Below, piece after piece: positions 21,587 to 32,029 of a stretch of 64,000 bases of DNA. Below the pieces are notes generated by a model. That model was not told the origin of the DNA, searched no databases, and worked only from the letters and a program-made list of their open reading frames with translations. Location: assembly GCF_932294415.1 (NCBI RefSeq), contig NC_065545.1, positions 42,632,327 through 42,696,326 of the forward strand, read 5' to 3'. Source of the DNA: Quercus robur (Eukaryota; Streptophyta; Magnoliopsida; Fagales; Fagaceae). Numbering within the stretch: the stretch's first letter is position 1; each line of letters begins with the position of its first letter. The position numbers and the translations under genes are program-made.

Positions 21587-24500
21587 ATGGAATCCAACCC
21601 AGATTCAACGGCCTTGGCCCAGCAAGTTCAAGCCCTGGCAGCCACCATTGAGGAACTCACCAGGCAGAACCAGGAAATGAAGCTGCGACTCCAGCAGGTT
21701 CAACAAGCTCAACAGGAAGAAAACCGGTCCAAGGGTAACACGGAGGGAGAGGGGGATAGCCAACAGAGGGAAACCCCCCGGAGACCAACTACTCCGGACG
21801 AACAAAACTCAGATCTTCTTCGGGAAATGAGGAAAGAGATGGACGAACTAAGGAGCGCCATCAAGGAAAAGACAGACCGGAGTGTAGACAAGATGGTAAG
21901 GGCTACAGATTCACCCTTCACTGCAGCAGTACTTGATTGCCCCGTGCCGTCAAAGTTTCGCCTGCCTCAGTTAGAACCATTTGACGGACTCAAGGACCCT
22001 CAGGATCATCTTAATACCTTTAAGACGACTCTGGGCCTTCAACAACCACCTGACGAGATATTATGCCGTTCCTTCCCTACAACTCTCAAAGGAGCAGCAA
22101 GAGAATGGTTTACTAAGTTGCCAAACTCGTCCATAGACAACTTCGACCAGCTAAGCAGCGCTTTCCTGCGTCACTTCATAGGGGGACAACGCCCAAGGAG
22201 ACCAGTAGATTACTTACTCACCATAAGACAGGGAGAGAAGGAGACTCTGAGGTCATATGTCAAGCGATTCACCCGGGAAACTCTGGAGGTGGACGAAGCT
22301 GATGACAAGGTGCAATTGACGACCTTCAAGGCAGGGTTGAAATCCAGAGATCTTGTAGCCTCTCTTGCCAAAAACCCCCCGAAGACAATGGCTGAAATGC
22401 TCCTGAAGGCCCAAAAATACATGAACGCGGAAGACGCTCTAGCTGCCATAAAAGATACCGAGAGGCTGGGAGACAAGCCCAAGCGGGAAGACGACCGCAG
22501 AGGGCAAAAGAGAGACAGACCAGAACGTCGGAACAATGACGGGAATAGAAGGAGGGATGAAAGAAATCCTCGTCAGGTAAAATTTACTCCATTGGTTATG
22601 CCTGTTGACAAGATTTTCACGCAGATCAAGGACGAGCATCATCTCAAATGGCCCAGGCCATTACACTCGTCCCCCAACGTACGTGACAAGAACAAGTATT
22701 GCCGGTTCCACAGAGACCACGGCCACAACACGGAAGATTGCAGAGACCTGAAGGAACAAATAGAGGAGTTAATACGGAAAGGAAAATTGCAGAAATTTGT
22801 AAAGAAAGGAGAACATAACAAGTTCAGAGACGACAACAGGACCCAAAATGAATCCTTCATTCGGGATGACGACCATACGTCCCAACCTCCACGCAAAGTG
22901 ATCGGGGAGATAAACACGATCACGGGAGGACCAGTCTCAGGAGGGTCATTCAGGTCGCTTAGAAAGGCATACCACAGACAGGTAAACAGCGTCCACGCTG
23001 TTCCTCCGTCCAAGTACCGACGAACATACCAAGATATGTCCTTTAATGAAGGAGACGCCAGGGGAGTGAAACAGCCTCACAACGATCCCCTGGTCATAGT
23101 GCTGAATATAGAAGGGTTCAATACCAGAAGGATCCTTGTTGATAACGGAAGCTCGGCGGACATCATCTACCTCCCAGCCTTCCAGCAGTTGAAGTTAGAT
23201 CCAAAAAGGCTCCGTCCTTTTGACTCTCCGCTTGTCAGTTTCAGTGGAGACAGGGTCTACCCCAGGGGTATAGTGACTCTGACGGTAACAGCAGGGACCT
23301 ATCCGTTGCAGCTGACCAAACAAGTAGATTTCCTGGTTGTAGATTGCCCCTCGTCCTACAATGTCATCATTGGGAGGCCTACCCTAAACAAATGGAAGGC
23401 AGCAACGTCCACATACTGTTTGAAGGTGAAATTCCCAACAGACGACGGTGTAGGTGAAGTAAAGGGAGATCAGGTCCTGGCGAGGGAGTGCTACCAGGCC
23501 GTACTGGCAAGAAAGGAGAACCACACGTGGACGATAGAAGAAAAAGAGGAAGACAGAATGGAGATCCTGGAAGCAGTAGAGTTGGTAGAAGGAAATGCGG
23601 ACAGGACAACCAGGATAGGGACGACGCTAAGCCCTGAGATGAGAGTGAAACTCATAAAGTTCCTTAAAGGGAATCTTGATGTCTTCGCATGGAGTCACGA
23701 GGACATGCCAGGCATATCTCCAGGGATCATCCAGCATAGACTAAATGTGGACGCCAACAAGAAGCCCGTTCAGCAACGACGAAGAACTTTCGCTCCAGAG
23801 CGAGATCAGGCAGTAGCAGAAGAGGTAACCAAACTATTGACAGCAGGGTTCATCCGAGAGGTATACTACCCAGAATGGCTCGCCAACATCGTCCTGGTAA
23901 AGAAACCAAATGGAAAGTGGAGAATGTGTGTAGACTTCACTGATCTGAATAAAGCATGCCCAAAGGACAGCTTCCCTCTACCAAGGATAGACCAACTCGT
24001 GGATTCTACCGCTGGACACAAGTTGTTGACGTTCATGGATGCCTTCTCAGGGTACAACCAGATAAAGATGGCTGAAGAAGACCAGGAGAAGACCGCCTTC
24101 ATCACCAGCCAGGGACTCTATTGTTACAAGGTGATGCCTTTTGGGTTGAAAAACGCTGGAGCTACATACCAGAGGTTGGTAAACAAAATGTTCAATCAAC
24201 AAATTGGCAGGAACATGGAAGTATACGTAGACGATATGCTCGTCAAGAGTAAGGAAGAGCTCGCCCATCTGGACGACCTGGAGGAGACTTTTGCAACCCT
24301 GAGAAAACACCAGATGAAGTTAAATCCTAGCAAATGTGTTTTTGGGGTAGCCTCGGGAAAATTCCTGGGATTCATGGTGTCCCAGAGAGGAATAGAAGCC
24401 AATCCAGAGAAGGTACAAGCTATCATTGACATGGCTTCACCCAAAACCGTCAAGGATGTACAAAAACTTACGGGAAGGATAGCAGCTCTAAACAGGTTCG

Positions 24501-26761
24501 TCTCCAGGGCCACAGACAAATGCTTGCCCTTTTTCAAAACCCTCAAGCAGGCCTTTGCTTGGACTGACGAATGCGAAGCAGCGTTCCAAGAGTTGAAACG
24601 ATATCTGAGCAGTCCACCTCTCCTGAGCCCGTCTAAAGGAGGGGAGAACCTATATTTGTACCTGGCAGTATCAGCGTCGGCAGTCAGCGCAGCCTTGATT
24701 AGAGAAGAAGGCAAGAAGCAACTCCCGGTGTACTACGTCAGCCAGGCCTTTCAAGGAGCTGAGTTCAGGTACCCAAGAATTGAAAAGATTGCGTTCGCAC
24801 TTATAGTAGCTTCGCGCAAGCTCAGACCGTATTTCCAGTCAAATCCTATCCTCGTAATGACGGACCAGCCAATCAAGAAGTCAATGAACAAACCGGAAGC
24901 AGCAGGGAGAATGGTCCAATGGGCAATCGAACTCAGTCAATTTGACATCGAGTACCATCCAAGAGCAGCCATCAAGGCACAAGCCCTGGCTGACTTCATC
25001 GCTGAATTCACTCTTCCAGACGAAGCAGGAACTACCGACGTAGTTGGAAAATGGATAATACAGACAGATGGTTCGTCAGCCCAAAAGAGGGGGGGAGTAG
25101 GGGTCGTCATAACCACCCCCGACGGAGAAGTGATGAAATATGGAGTTCAACTGGAGTTCCCAGCCACCAATAACGAAGCCGAATATGAAGGAATACTGAC
25201 GGGCTTGAGGCTTGGAAAAGCTCTTGGTGCCAAAAACTTGCTTATCCAGAGTGATTCAAAGCTGGTAATCGGACAGATCAGTGGAGAGTACGAGGCAAAG
25301 GAGGAAAGGATGCAGAAATACCTTAAACTGACAAGGCAGCTAACTCAGGAGTTCGACACAGTGGATTTCGCCCAGATACCAAGAAACCAGAATATTGAAG
25401 CTGACGAAGTGTCGAAACTAGCATCGTCAGAAGCAGGAATGACAAGCGCAGACATGGCAATAGAAATTCAGAAATGCCCAAGTATTGAGGAGGTGGCAGT
25501 GCTCACCACCCAGAGCACAAACACCTGGATGACGCCCTTGATATCCTACCTCCAAGACGGACACTTACCTCAGAATACTGACGAAGCCAGAAAGGTCAGA
25601 AAGAGAGCGGCTAGGTTCACGATCCTAAATGACGTCTTGTACAAGAGAGGCTTCTCTATGCCCTACCTGAAGTGCGTCGACGAGGACGAGGCCAAATACA
25701 TCCTAGAAGAGGTACACGGAGGAGTCTGTGGCGACCATGCCGGCCCCAGATCCCTAGTAAACAAAGTGATAAGAGCGGGGTACTTTTGGCCAACCATGCA
25801 GGGGGATGCTGCTAACCTCGTCAGGAGATGCAACAGATGCCAGCGGTACGGGAATGTACAACGGCTTCCAGCAGAGAAGATGACGACCATATCCTCCCCA
25901 TGGCCATTCGTGCAATGGGGAATCGACATCGTCGGTCCTCTGCCCCAAGGTAAAGGTCAGGTAAAATTCCTTCTAGTTGCTATTGACTATTTCACAAAAT
26001 GGGTTGAAGCAGAGGCTCTAGCAACCATCACTGAGGCTCGGATCCGGAGCTTCGTATGGAAAAACATTATCTGCAGGTTCGGGATCCCTTTGACGATCAT
26101 ATCCGATAATGGGAAGCAGTTCGATAGCCAAGGCTTCAGAGAGTTCTGCTCGAACCTCGGGATCAAGAATCAATTCTCATCCCCGGGACACCCCCAGGCA
26201 AATGGACAGACGGAAGTAACAAACAGGACGTTGCTCAAGATAATCAAAACCAAGCTGGACGAAGCAAAAGGTGCCTGGCCCGAAGAACTGCCTAATGTCT
26301 TGTGGGCATACAGGACTACAGCCAGAACCCCGACAGGAGAGACACCCTTCAGGCTCACCTACGGCTCAGAAGCAGTGATCCCAGTAGAAGTTGGAGTAAC
26401 AAGCATCAGGCGAGGAGCTTTCAGAGAGGGACTCAATGACGAGGGACTGCGGTTCAACCTGGATTGCTTGGATGAAATAAGAGACAATGCGTCCAGTCGA
26501 ATGACAAAGTATCAAAAGAAAATGGCCGAGTATTACAATAAGAGGGTCAAACTCAGGCGGCTGGCCATAGGGGACCTCGTCCTTCGCAAAGTCACTATAG
26601 CTACTAAAGACCAGACTCAAGGGAAGCTGGGCCCTACATGGGAAGGGCCATATCGCGTCGTTCATTACTCTAGGCAAGGGAGTTACCATCTGGAAACTAT
26701 GGACGGACGAAAACTCCCTCGTCCTTGGAACATTGAGCATTTAAAGAAATACCATGAGTAA
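21587..26761 (+). CDS. Gag-Pol polyprotein, single 1724-aa frame
   Basis: An uninterrupted frame starts at the first ATG after the primer-binding site. Domains by approximate residue: coiled N-terminus 1-95; Gag core about 110-220 ([23 protein letters not shown]); a short CCHC-like knuckle near 371 ([14 protein letters not shown]); aspartic protease near 515 ([11 protein letters not shown], with DNG where many elements have DTG/DSG); reverse transcriptase 740-960 with catalytic YVDDM near 880; RNase H about 1020-1130; a second, archaeal-type RNase H about 1155-1275 ([23 protein letters not shown]); integrase with H-H-C-C finger near 1377-1425 and catalytic D, D, E near 1447, 1505 and 1541 ([15 protein letters not shown]). 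It copies the element through an RNA intermediate and integrates it. No frameshift separates gag and pol. Confidence 0.95.
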   Translation: MESNPDSTALAQQVQALAATIEELTRQNQEMKLRLQQVQQAQQEENRSKGNTEGEGDSQQRETPRRPTTPDEQNSDLLREMRKEMDELRSAIKEKTDRSVDKMVRATDSPFTAAVLDCPVPSKFRLPQLEPFDGLKDPQDHLNTFKTTLGLQQPPDEILCRSFPTTLKGAAREWFTKLPNSSIDNFDQLSSAFLRHFIGGQRPRRPVDYLLTIRQGEKETLRSYVKRFTRETLEVDEADDKVQLTTFKAGLKSRDLVASLAKNPPKTMAEMLLKAQKYMNAEDALAAIKDTERLGDKPKREDDRRGQKRDRPERRNNDGNRRRDERNPRQVKFTPLVMPVDKIFTQIKDEHHLKWPRPLHSSPNVRDKNKYCRFHRDHGHNTEDCRDLKEQIEELIRKGKLQKFVKKGEHNKFRDDNRTQNESFIRDDDHTSQPPRKVIGEINTITGGPVSGGSFRSLRKAYHRQVNSVHAVPPSKYRRTYQDMSFNEGDARGVKQPHNDPLVIVLNIEGFNTRRILVDNGSSADIIYLPAFQQLKLDPKRLRPFDSPLVSFSGDRVYPRGIVTLTVTAGTYPLQLTKQVDFLVVDCPSSYNVIIGRPTLNKWKAATSTYCLKVKFPTDDGVGEVKGDQVLARECYQAVLARKENHTWTIEEKEEDRMEILEAVELVEGNADRTTRIGTTLSPEMRVKLIKFLKGNLDVFAWSHEDMPGISPGIIQHRLNVDANKKPVQQRRRTFAPERDQAVAEEVTKLLTAGFIREVYYPEWLANIVLVKKPNGKWRMCVDFTDLNKACPKDSFPLPRIDQLVDSTAGHKLLTFMDAFSGYNQIKMAEEDQEKTAFITSQGLYCYKVMPFGLKNAGATYQRLVNKMFNQQIGRNMEVYVDDMLVKSKEELAHLDDLEETFATLRKHQMKLNPSKCVFGVASGKFLGFMVSQRGIEANPEKVQAIIDMASPKTVKDVQKLTGRIAALNRFVSRATDKCLPFFKTLKQAFAWTDECEAAFQELKRYLSSPPLLSPSKGGENLYLYLAVSASAVSAALIREEGKKQLPVYYVSQAFQGAEFRYPRIEKIAFALIVASRKLRPYFQSNPILVMTDQPIKKSMNKPEAAGRMVQWAIELSQFDIEYHPRAAIKAQALADFIAEFTLPDEAGTTDVVGKWIIQTDGSSAQKRGGVGVVITTPDGEVMKYGVQLEFPATNNEAEYEGILTGLRLGKALGAKNLLIQSDSKLVIGQISGEYEAKEERMQKYLKLTRQLTQEFDTVDFAQIPRNQNIEADEVSKLASSEAGMTSADMAIEIQKCPSIEEVAVLTTQSTNTWMTPLISYLQDGHLPQNTDEARKVRKRAARFTILNDVLYKRGFSMPYLKCVDEDEAKYILEEVHGGVCGDHAGPRSLVNKVIRAGYFWPTMQGDAANLVRRCNRCQRYGNVQRLPAEKMTTISSPWPFVQWGIDIVGPLPQGKGQVKFLLVAIDYFTKWVEAEALATITEARIRSFVWKNIICRFGIPLTIISDNGKQFDSQGFREFCSNLGIKNQFSSPGHPQANGQTEVTNRTLLKIIKTKLDEAKGAWPEELPNVLWAYRTTARTPTGETPFRLTYGSEAVIPVEVGVTSIRRGAFREGLNDEGLRFNLDCLDEIRDNASSRMTKYQKKMAEYYNKRVKLRRLAIGDLVLRKVTIATKDQTQGKLGPTWEGPYRVVHYSRQGSYHLETMDGRKLPRPWNIEHLKKYHE

Positions 26762-26864
26762 ATGTAACACACGAATGCAGTCGTTATTGAAGTTAATAAA
26801 AGTATTATTCATTCAATGTTTTTGCGCAGGCAGTACAGGTCAACCATGAGGCCTATAAATCACT

Positions 26865-27178
26865 AAGTAACAAGATTCCGCCTTGACGGATGTAAGTTAC
26901 CGACGACCATAATACTATGGTTAAAAGACTTAAGTAACAAGATTCCGCCTTGACGGATGTAGGTTACCGACGGCCATAACACTGGTTGAAAGACTTAAGT
27001 AACAAGATTCCGCCTTGACGGATGTAAGTTACCGACGACCATAATACTATGGTTAAAAGACTAAGTAATAAGATTCCGCCTTGACGGATGTAAATTACTG
27101 AAGACCATAATACTATGGTTAAAATACTAAGTAATAAAATTCCGCCTTGACGGATGTAAATTACTGACGTTAAAAGAA
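26865..27178 (+). repeat. Tandem repeat, five units of about 66 bp, in the Tat element
   Basis: Each unit starts AAGTAACAAGATTCCGCCTT and continues GACGGATGTAAGTTACC; the last is incomplete. Two isolated GACGGA(T/C)GTAA motifs follow at about 27195 and 27290. It lies between the pol stop and the antisense gene, where Tat-group elements often carry tandem repeats. Confidence 0.9.
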
Positions 27179-27471
27179 CAATGGACAAGAGTCCGTCTAG
27201 ACGGACGTAAGTCGAATGGCAGGAGTCAGTTCACAGAAGAGCACAGTGCATTAAATCAACAACTAATTAACAAAGCACAAAAAGTACGGACGGATGTAAA
27301 CCAGCCAGAAGAAAAGTAAGTACGCTTCATTCCAGCCCATAAACACTGGGTCGATATCATTGTTTTCAAAATAAAGCAAATTGTTTTGAAATTAGATTTA
27401 CAAAAAAAAAAAAAAGAAAAGCCCAAAAACAAGACGGGCACCCACAATAATATTTTTCTAAGTAAGTAGAG

Positions 27472-28007
27472 TCAAGCATCAGTTGTGCCTTCACTGGCCG
27501 GCACGTCAGCAACGGGTTCAGGAACATCATCACCGGGGGCAGAAGACGAAGCTGCCTCCTCCAGGGCCATTTCCTTGTCCACCTCCTCCAAATCCAGGCT
27601 CTCCAGGTTGACTCCGGAAGGATGCTTGATCATGTACCTCCGGAGAAGCTCAAATCCCTTAAAATACCAGCTGAAGAGCACGGTGTTGTACTCATCAGTG
27701 GTCTGGAAAGCCTCCACGGATCGAGCGGCGATGTTCACTAGCTTCTCCTTGGCTGCCTGAAGTTGCTCGTCCTTCTCCTGAGTCAACCCGCGCTCAACTC
27801 TGAGGTCGTCCTCCAGCACCTTGACCTTCTCCTTCAGTGTCGTGGCCTCGTCCATAGAAGTAATCAGATTCGTCCTCAGGTCAGAGTTCTCCCTCTCCTG
27901 AGCCTCCATCCGGGTCGCCAGAGACGCCACCTTGGCCCCTTGAGTGAGGTACTCAGCAGTGATATGGATACTCTCTCCCAACACCTGGAGGAAATTATGA
28001 AGTCGTC

Positions 28008-28056
<49 letters not shown>

Positions 28057-29662
28057 AATGATGAAGAGGGAAGAACCCGAACCTGGACCAGTTTGTGGAC
28101 GTGACGGGAAGCCACATCGTTTAAGGACAAGTCAGATAGAGCCTTCAAGTCCGCTGAAGTAACGACCTCGTGAGCTCTTTCCACAGCCAAAGACTCGTCA
28201 TCCCATATGGTGGACGGACGAGTATCAGTCTTCTCCTTTCCTTTGCCAACCACGCGCGGCCTTTTAGAGCCAGGAGTAGGAATCTCTTCTATTGAAGCGG
28301 TCGGGGAGGCAGTCCTCGTCGTTTCAGAGGCTATGGAAGGAACAATGCTGAGCGGGATGGAGGCAGAACCCTTCCCGGTAACTCGCACGGTCTTCTTCCC
28401 CAAATTGGACAGGGGTTCGTCCTTCTTTGACCTCATCTTTGCATACATGTCCTTGTTAAACTTGGTCGTCATCTCTGCAAGAAGAAAGTGTGTCAAAGAA
28501 GTGCTTAAGTGTACAGAAGATGAATCAGCATTGACGAAGTTAAAACTTACTCTTTTTTCCTTCAATGCCAAGCTGACGAAGAACGAAAGGAGATGGGTCA
28601 GGACCAAGGTTGTAAAACGCAAGAGATCGAGGGTCAACCAGCTCGTCCCAGCTCTCAATCGTCTCAGCGTACCCGATGGCGGTCTCTATACGTTCCTTAT
28701 ATCGTCTCTTCAGCCCAGGCCGTCTCTTAACTATACCAAACAAAGAAACAAAGAAGTCAGCAAGATCAGAACTTGAAAATTGGCAAGATTGAAACAACGG
28801 GGAGAAATACTGACGCACCTAAGGTCGGGGTTCCCCACCGACGGAGTAACCTCGGGATATCACCCCAATCACTGCTAGATTGGGTCTCGAAGTCGTCCCC
28901 AGACACAAAGAAAAAGCGCGACTTCCAATACCTGAATGACGAAGGCAATCCCTTGACGATTCTAATCTTTCTCTCCCAAGGGACTAATTCGTAATATCCC
29001 CACTCTTTAGACTCTTTCAAACGATACAGGTAGGTGAGCTCACCTATCCTGATCATATCCCCGTTGGAGGCCAACCATATTTGCATACAGTTAATGACGA
29101 TCCTCCACGAGTTTGGCATGAGCTGTCCAGGGGCTATACCAAAATGATTTAAAAGTTCCATCAGGAACGGGTGGACGGGGAACCTAAGCCCACAGGTGAA
29201 GGCTGACTCATAAAAACATATTTCGCCTGGAAAGAAGTGACAAGCCCTATCTTCTTCCCTGGGACGACGAACACGAACCCTAGACGGAAATTGAAACCTA
29301 TCCTTAAATCTATTCACGGTCTCGTCATCCAGACCACAAATCTCCCTAAGGGCATAAAAAGCCCTAACCTCTCGAGAACCAGAAACGGCGGTATCTCCTT
29401 CAGCCGGGCCACCACTGGACGATAGCCCAGTCTCGAGGTCACTAGACCTAACCTCAGACATTAATCTTCTCCCTCCTAAACCCTCAAACCAATTTAGCGA
29501 TTGACGGAGCAACGGTAACAACTCACTCAAAACGACACTCAGACTATTGCCTTCGTACACAAAATTTTCCAAAAAAGGGTAAGTACCCAAAGATCCCCCT
29601 AGACGCGCAAAAAGGAAGGAGATCGACGGGCAAGCTGTCCTAACCTCTAAGCTATCAACCAT
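27472..29662 (-). CDS. Antisense spliced gene of the Tat element, four exons, 642 aa
   Basis: Exons in gene order: 29662-28819, 28730-28551, 28474-28083, 27984-27472 (1929 nt). All junctions are GT-AG and keep the frame: donors GTGCGT, GTAAGT, GTTCGG; acceptors TATAG, TGCAG, TCCAG. Exon 1 starts MVDSLEVRTACPS and contains NHFGIAPGQLMPNSWRIVIN, typical of the plant 'putative gypsy-type transposon' domain found in antisense frames of Tat-group elements such as Grande. The C-terminal exon encodes a long charged coiled coil (LKEKVKVLEDDLRVERG) and an acidic tail. Intron 3 holds a pure T tract of over 30 on the coding strand. The function is unknown in the family; regulation of the element or an accessory structural role are guesses. 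Confidence 0.75.
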
Positions 29663-30159
29663 GGAAAATACAGAAACCAAAAGGAAAACAAAGCACGAAA
29701 CTGAAACCCCAAAAGAAAAGCAAAAGCCAACACCAGAATAGAAGCGAAAAGGGAATAGCAAATCAGAAATTATACAGTAAAAGAAGAAAAAGAAGAAAGA
29801 AAAAGGAAAGAAGAACATACCTCCAATGGCGGAACGGCAGAAGCAGCACAAGGCAGATCGGAGAAGAAGGAAGCCACAATATTCAGAGTATCTCTAAAAA
29901 ACTGGTTTGCTTTTGCTCTCTGAGAAATAAACGAAAAGTTGAAAAGGAGAAGTTTTAAATGTGGGCCAAAAAACGATTGAAAAACCAGCGGGAAACCCAA
30001 GGGTCATGCCATTAATTCCACAGATCATCAAGCGCCACGTGGCCATGATTGCGTGTAACGCCGCCACTAAACATTAAAGGCGGAACAGAACCCCAAGAGT
30101 CACAAGAAAAACTTTTCAGCTTCTGTGATCGTCATGACAGGTCACCGACGACCCCAGAA

Positions 30160-30172
30160 CCTGGGGGGCAAC
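30160..30172 (+). other. Polypurine tract region before the 3' LTR
   Basis: CTGGGGGGCAAC immediately precedes the LTR start at 30173. Position and purine run fit the plus-strand primer site. Confidence 0.6.
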
Positions 30173-30650
30173 TGACGGGAATGACAACTCTACATACCGC
30201 TGACGAAGATAACATTACTGACGAGAGAACCATCCATGACGAAGTGAGCAGAAACAGCGAAGGAAGCTATCATCACCGACGAGGCAAAGAGTTATTCAAT
30301 ACGATCAATCAATGATCCGAGCAGTTACCAAATCAACCAAGAAGACCGTTGGAGGGCCTATTAAAAGTCTCATTACTGGCCAGGTGCGTTACAAAAGAAA
30401 GCATTAACAGCCTCAACGGCTAGCCCTGATGGGCTCAGGTATAAAACTCTCACACAACCAACAGAAAGGGGATATATGCAAAAATACTCTGAAACTATCT
30501 ATTCTTTTCTTTATTGTGTTTAACTGTGATCCTAACTTTGGCATCGGAGACTTTGTGGCAGGCGCCACACCGGTGTCTCTCGACGAGCAAACCTTCACGC
30601 CTCACGGGTGATTCCATCTGCACATTCACTGACGGATTTGTGTTCCATCA
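30173..30650 (+). repeat. 3' LTR of the Tat element
   Basis: 478 bp, compared line by line with 21033-21510 without finding a difference. Confidence 0.93.
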
Positions 30651-30904
30651 GGTTCGACCAAAATTTTTTTAAGGCACCGAAGCTGAACTAGAAGCACTGT
30701 CCTGATTTGTCTCCACACACACAGCTTTAGAACCTGACTTAACAGAGTATAACCCTTCAGTACATAAAGGCCAATATAAGGCATCAGGTTGGGGATAGAT
30801 AGGCAACGGAATGCCCTTTATTTTTTGAGCCTCATTAGGATGGAACACCATCAATTAGAGCAGACACAATGGATTCCTTTGGCAGAAAAGATATAGGAGA
30901 GATT
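30651..30904 (-). mobile_element. 5'-truncated LINE, upstream part (separated by the Tat element)
   Basis: The minus strand encodes LPKESIVSALIDGVF, NEAQKIKGIPLPIYPQPDA and LYWPLCTEGLYSVKSGSK, the segment just before zf-RVT in plant LINEs. Removing the Tat element and one copy of its GGTTC duplication joins it in frame to LWKLKVPGKVKSL on the other side. The 16-bp LINE duplication follows at 30905-30920. Confidence 0.85.
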
Positions 30905-30920
30905 ATTTGACAATGAAAGT

Positions 30921-32029
30921 GAATTAACCTAAATGGTGCTCAGGTTTATATATCAATGTGAAAGCAAATTATGGCTCATTTTTACTCTGCTGTAATTTTT
31001 TAGGAAAGGCTGTGTACACTAGCTTTTCTCTTCCTAAAAAAGTTATTATTTATCAAAAAATAAAAATGATCATATAAGAATGTAGAGGAAATAAATCCAT
31101 TTTTTTTTAGAAAAGAGAAAATTGCATATGCTAATTACTTTGCCTAACATAACCAAGTAAACTAAAGAAAATGTTAACAAAAGGAAGAGAGAGAGAGAGA
31201 GAGAGTTTTATGATGCAATTGGTTACCACAAAAGCAAGTAATCAATGACATAGGACCATTAATTTTCTTTTCCAGTTGCAACAGTGATTTGGAGAGCAGG
31301 ACTAAGGCAAATCCTTTACATATAAGATTATAAGTTTTGTAACCTTTGGAAACTGTTGTTGCACCTAAAATGAATGTGAAAAAAATACTGAAAGAATGAT
31401 TAAAACACTGGTAGCTATCAACATTATTTAACTAATTTTTTATTCTTCTATAATGGCCTCAACTGTTAAGCATCTAACCTTGTGTCAAAGAGGATCTAAA
31501 TAATGAATTCCATTCACCAACACAATCATATCCAAGCAAACACCGCCACCATCACATCAAACTACCATCACCCCCTTACCCCAGCACCATCACTCCACCA
31601 ACTACCATCATCATCCTTACCACATCACCATCAGGCCACCTGCAATTGTATTAACCACAACTGCATACCATCCTTGCATTTCCAAAAAAAAAAAAAAAAA
31701 AAAAAAACAACATCAACCTATCCCACCATTACCCCATTGCAAACATGGATGCATATGTGCCAAGTGTCAACCACAAGTTGGTAAAGAGAAAGAACATCAA
31801 ATCTTGGAAATATTTAATTGAAATTTGACCATTTATAGCCATACAAGGCAAAGTACAATAGAACCACAGGATGATGGAAACCACAACAAATAGTGCTTAT
31901 TTGAGAAGAAAAATTAAAATAGTGCCTCGTAAAAATATATGTATATATATATATTAAAATGAAAATTCTGCCAGTTCAAGAAGAACCCAAACTGAATTAC
32001 AATTTAGAGGTACTTACTTCTCATATAAT
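30921..32029. other. Intergenic DNA
   Basis: Contains a (GA)n run near 31187, a CAC/CAT-rich low-complexity stretch at 31510-31640, an A tract at 31683-31707 and an (AT)n run near 31940. No gene supported. Confidence 0.35.

Larger units (their letters stand above)
21033..30650 (+). mobile_element. Ty3/gypsy Tat-lineage LTR retrotransposon, complete, 9.6 kb
   Basis: Two 478-bp LTRs (21033-21510 and 30173-30650) begin TGACGGGAATG and end TGTTCCATCA; on line-by-line comparison I found no difference. The 5-bp duplication GGTTC flanks the element (21028-21032 and 30651-30655). Order: LTR, primer-binding site, gag-pol, 66-bp tandem repeats, antisense spliced gene, purine tract, LTR. A second RNase H between RT/RNase H and integrase, together with an antisense gene, places it in the Tat group (Ogre/Retand/Grande relatives). 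Everything needed for autonomous movement appears intact. Confidence 0.93.

Noticed and set aside
27485..28776. Plus-strand frames of 91-189 codons in the 3' part of the Tat element
   Set aside because: They are shadows of the antisense gene, which has conserved-looking protein sequence and splice sites.
31503..31784. 93-codon frame rich in His, Thr and Pro
   Set aside because: Explained by CAC/CAT low-complexity DNA followed by an A tract.
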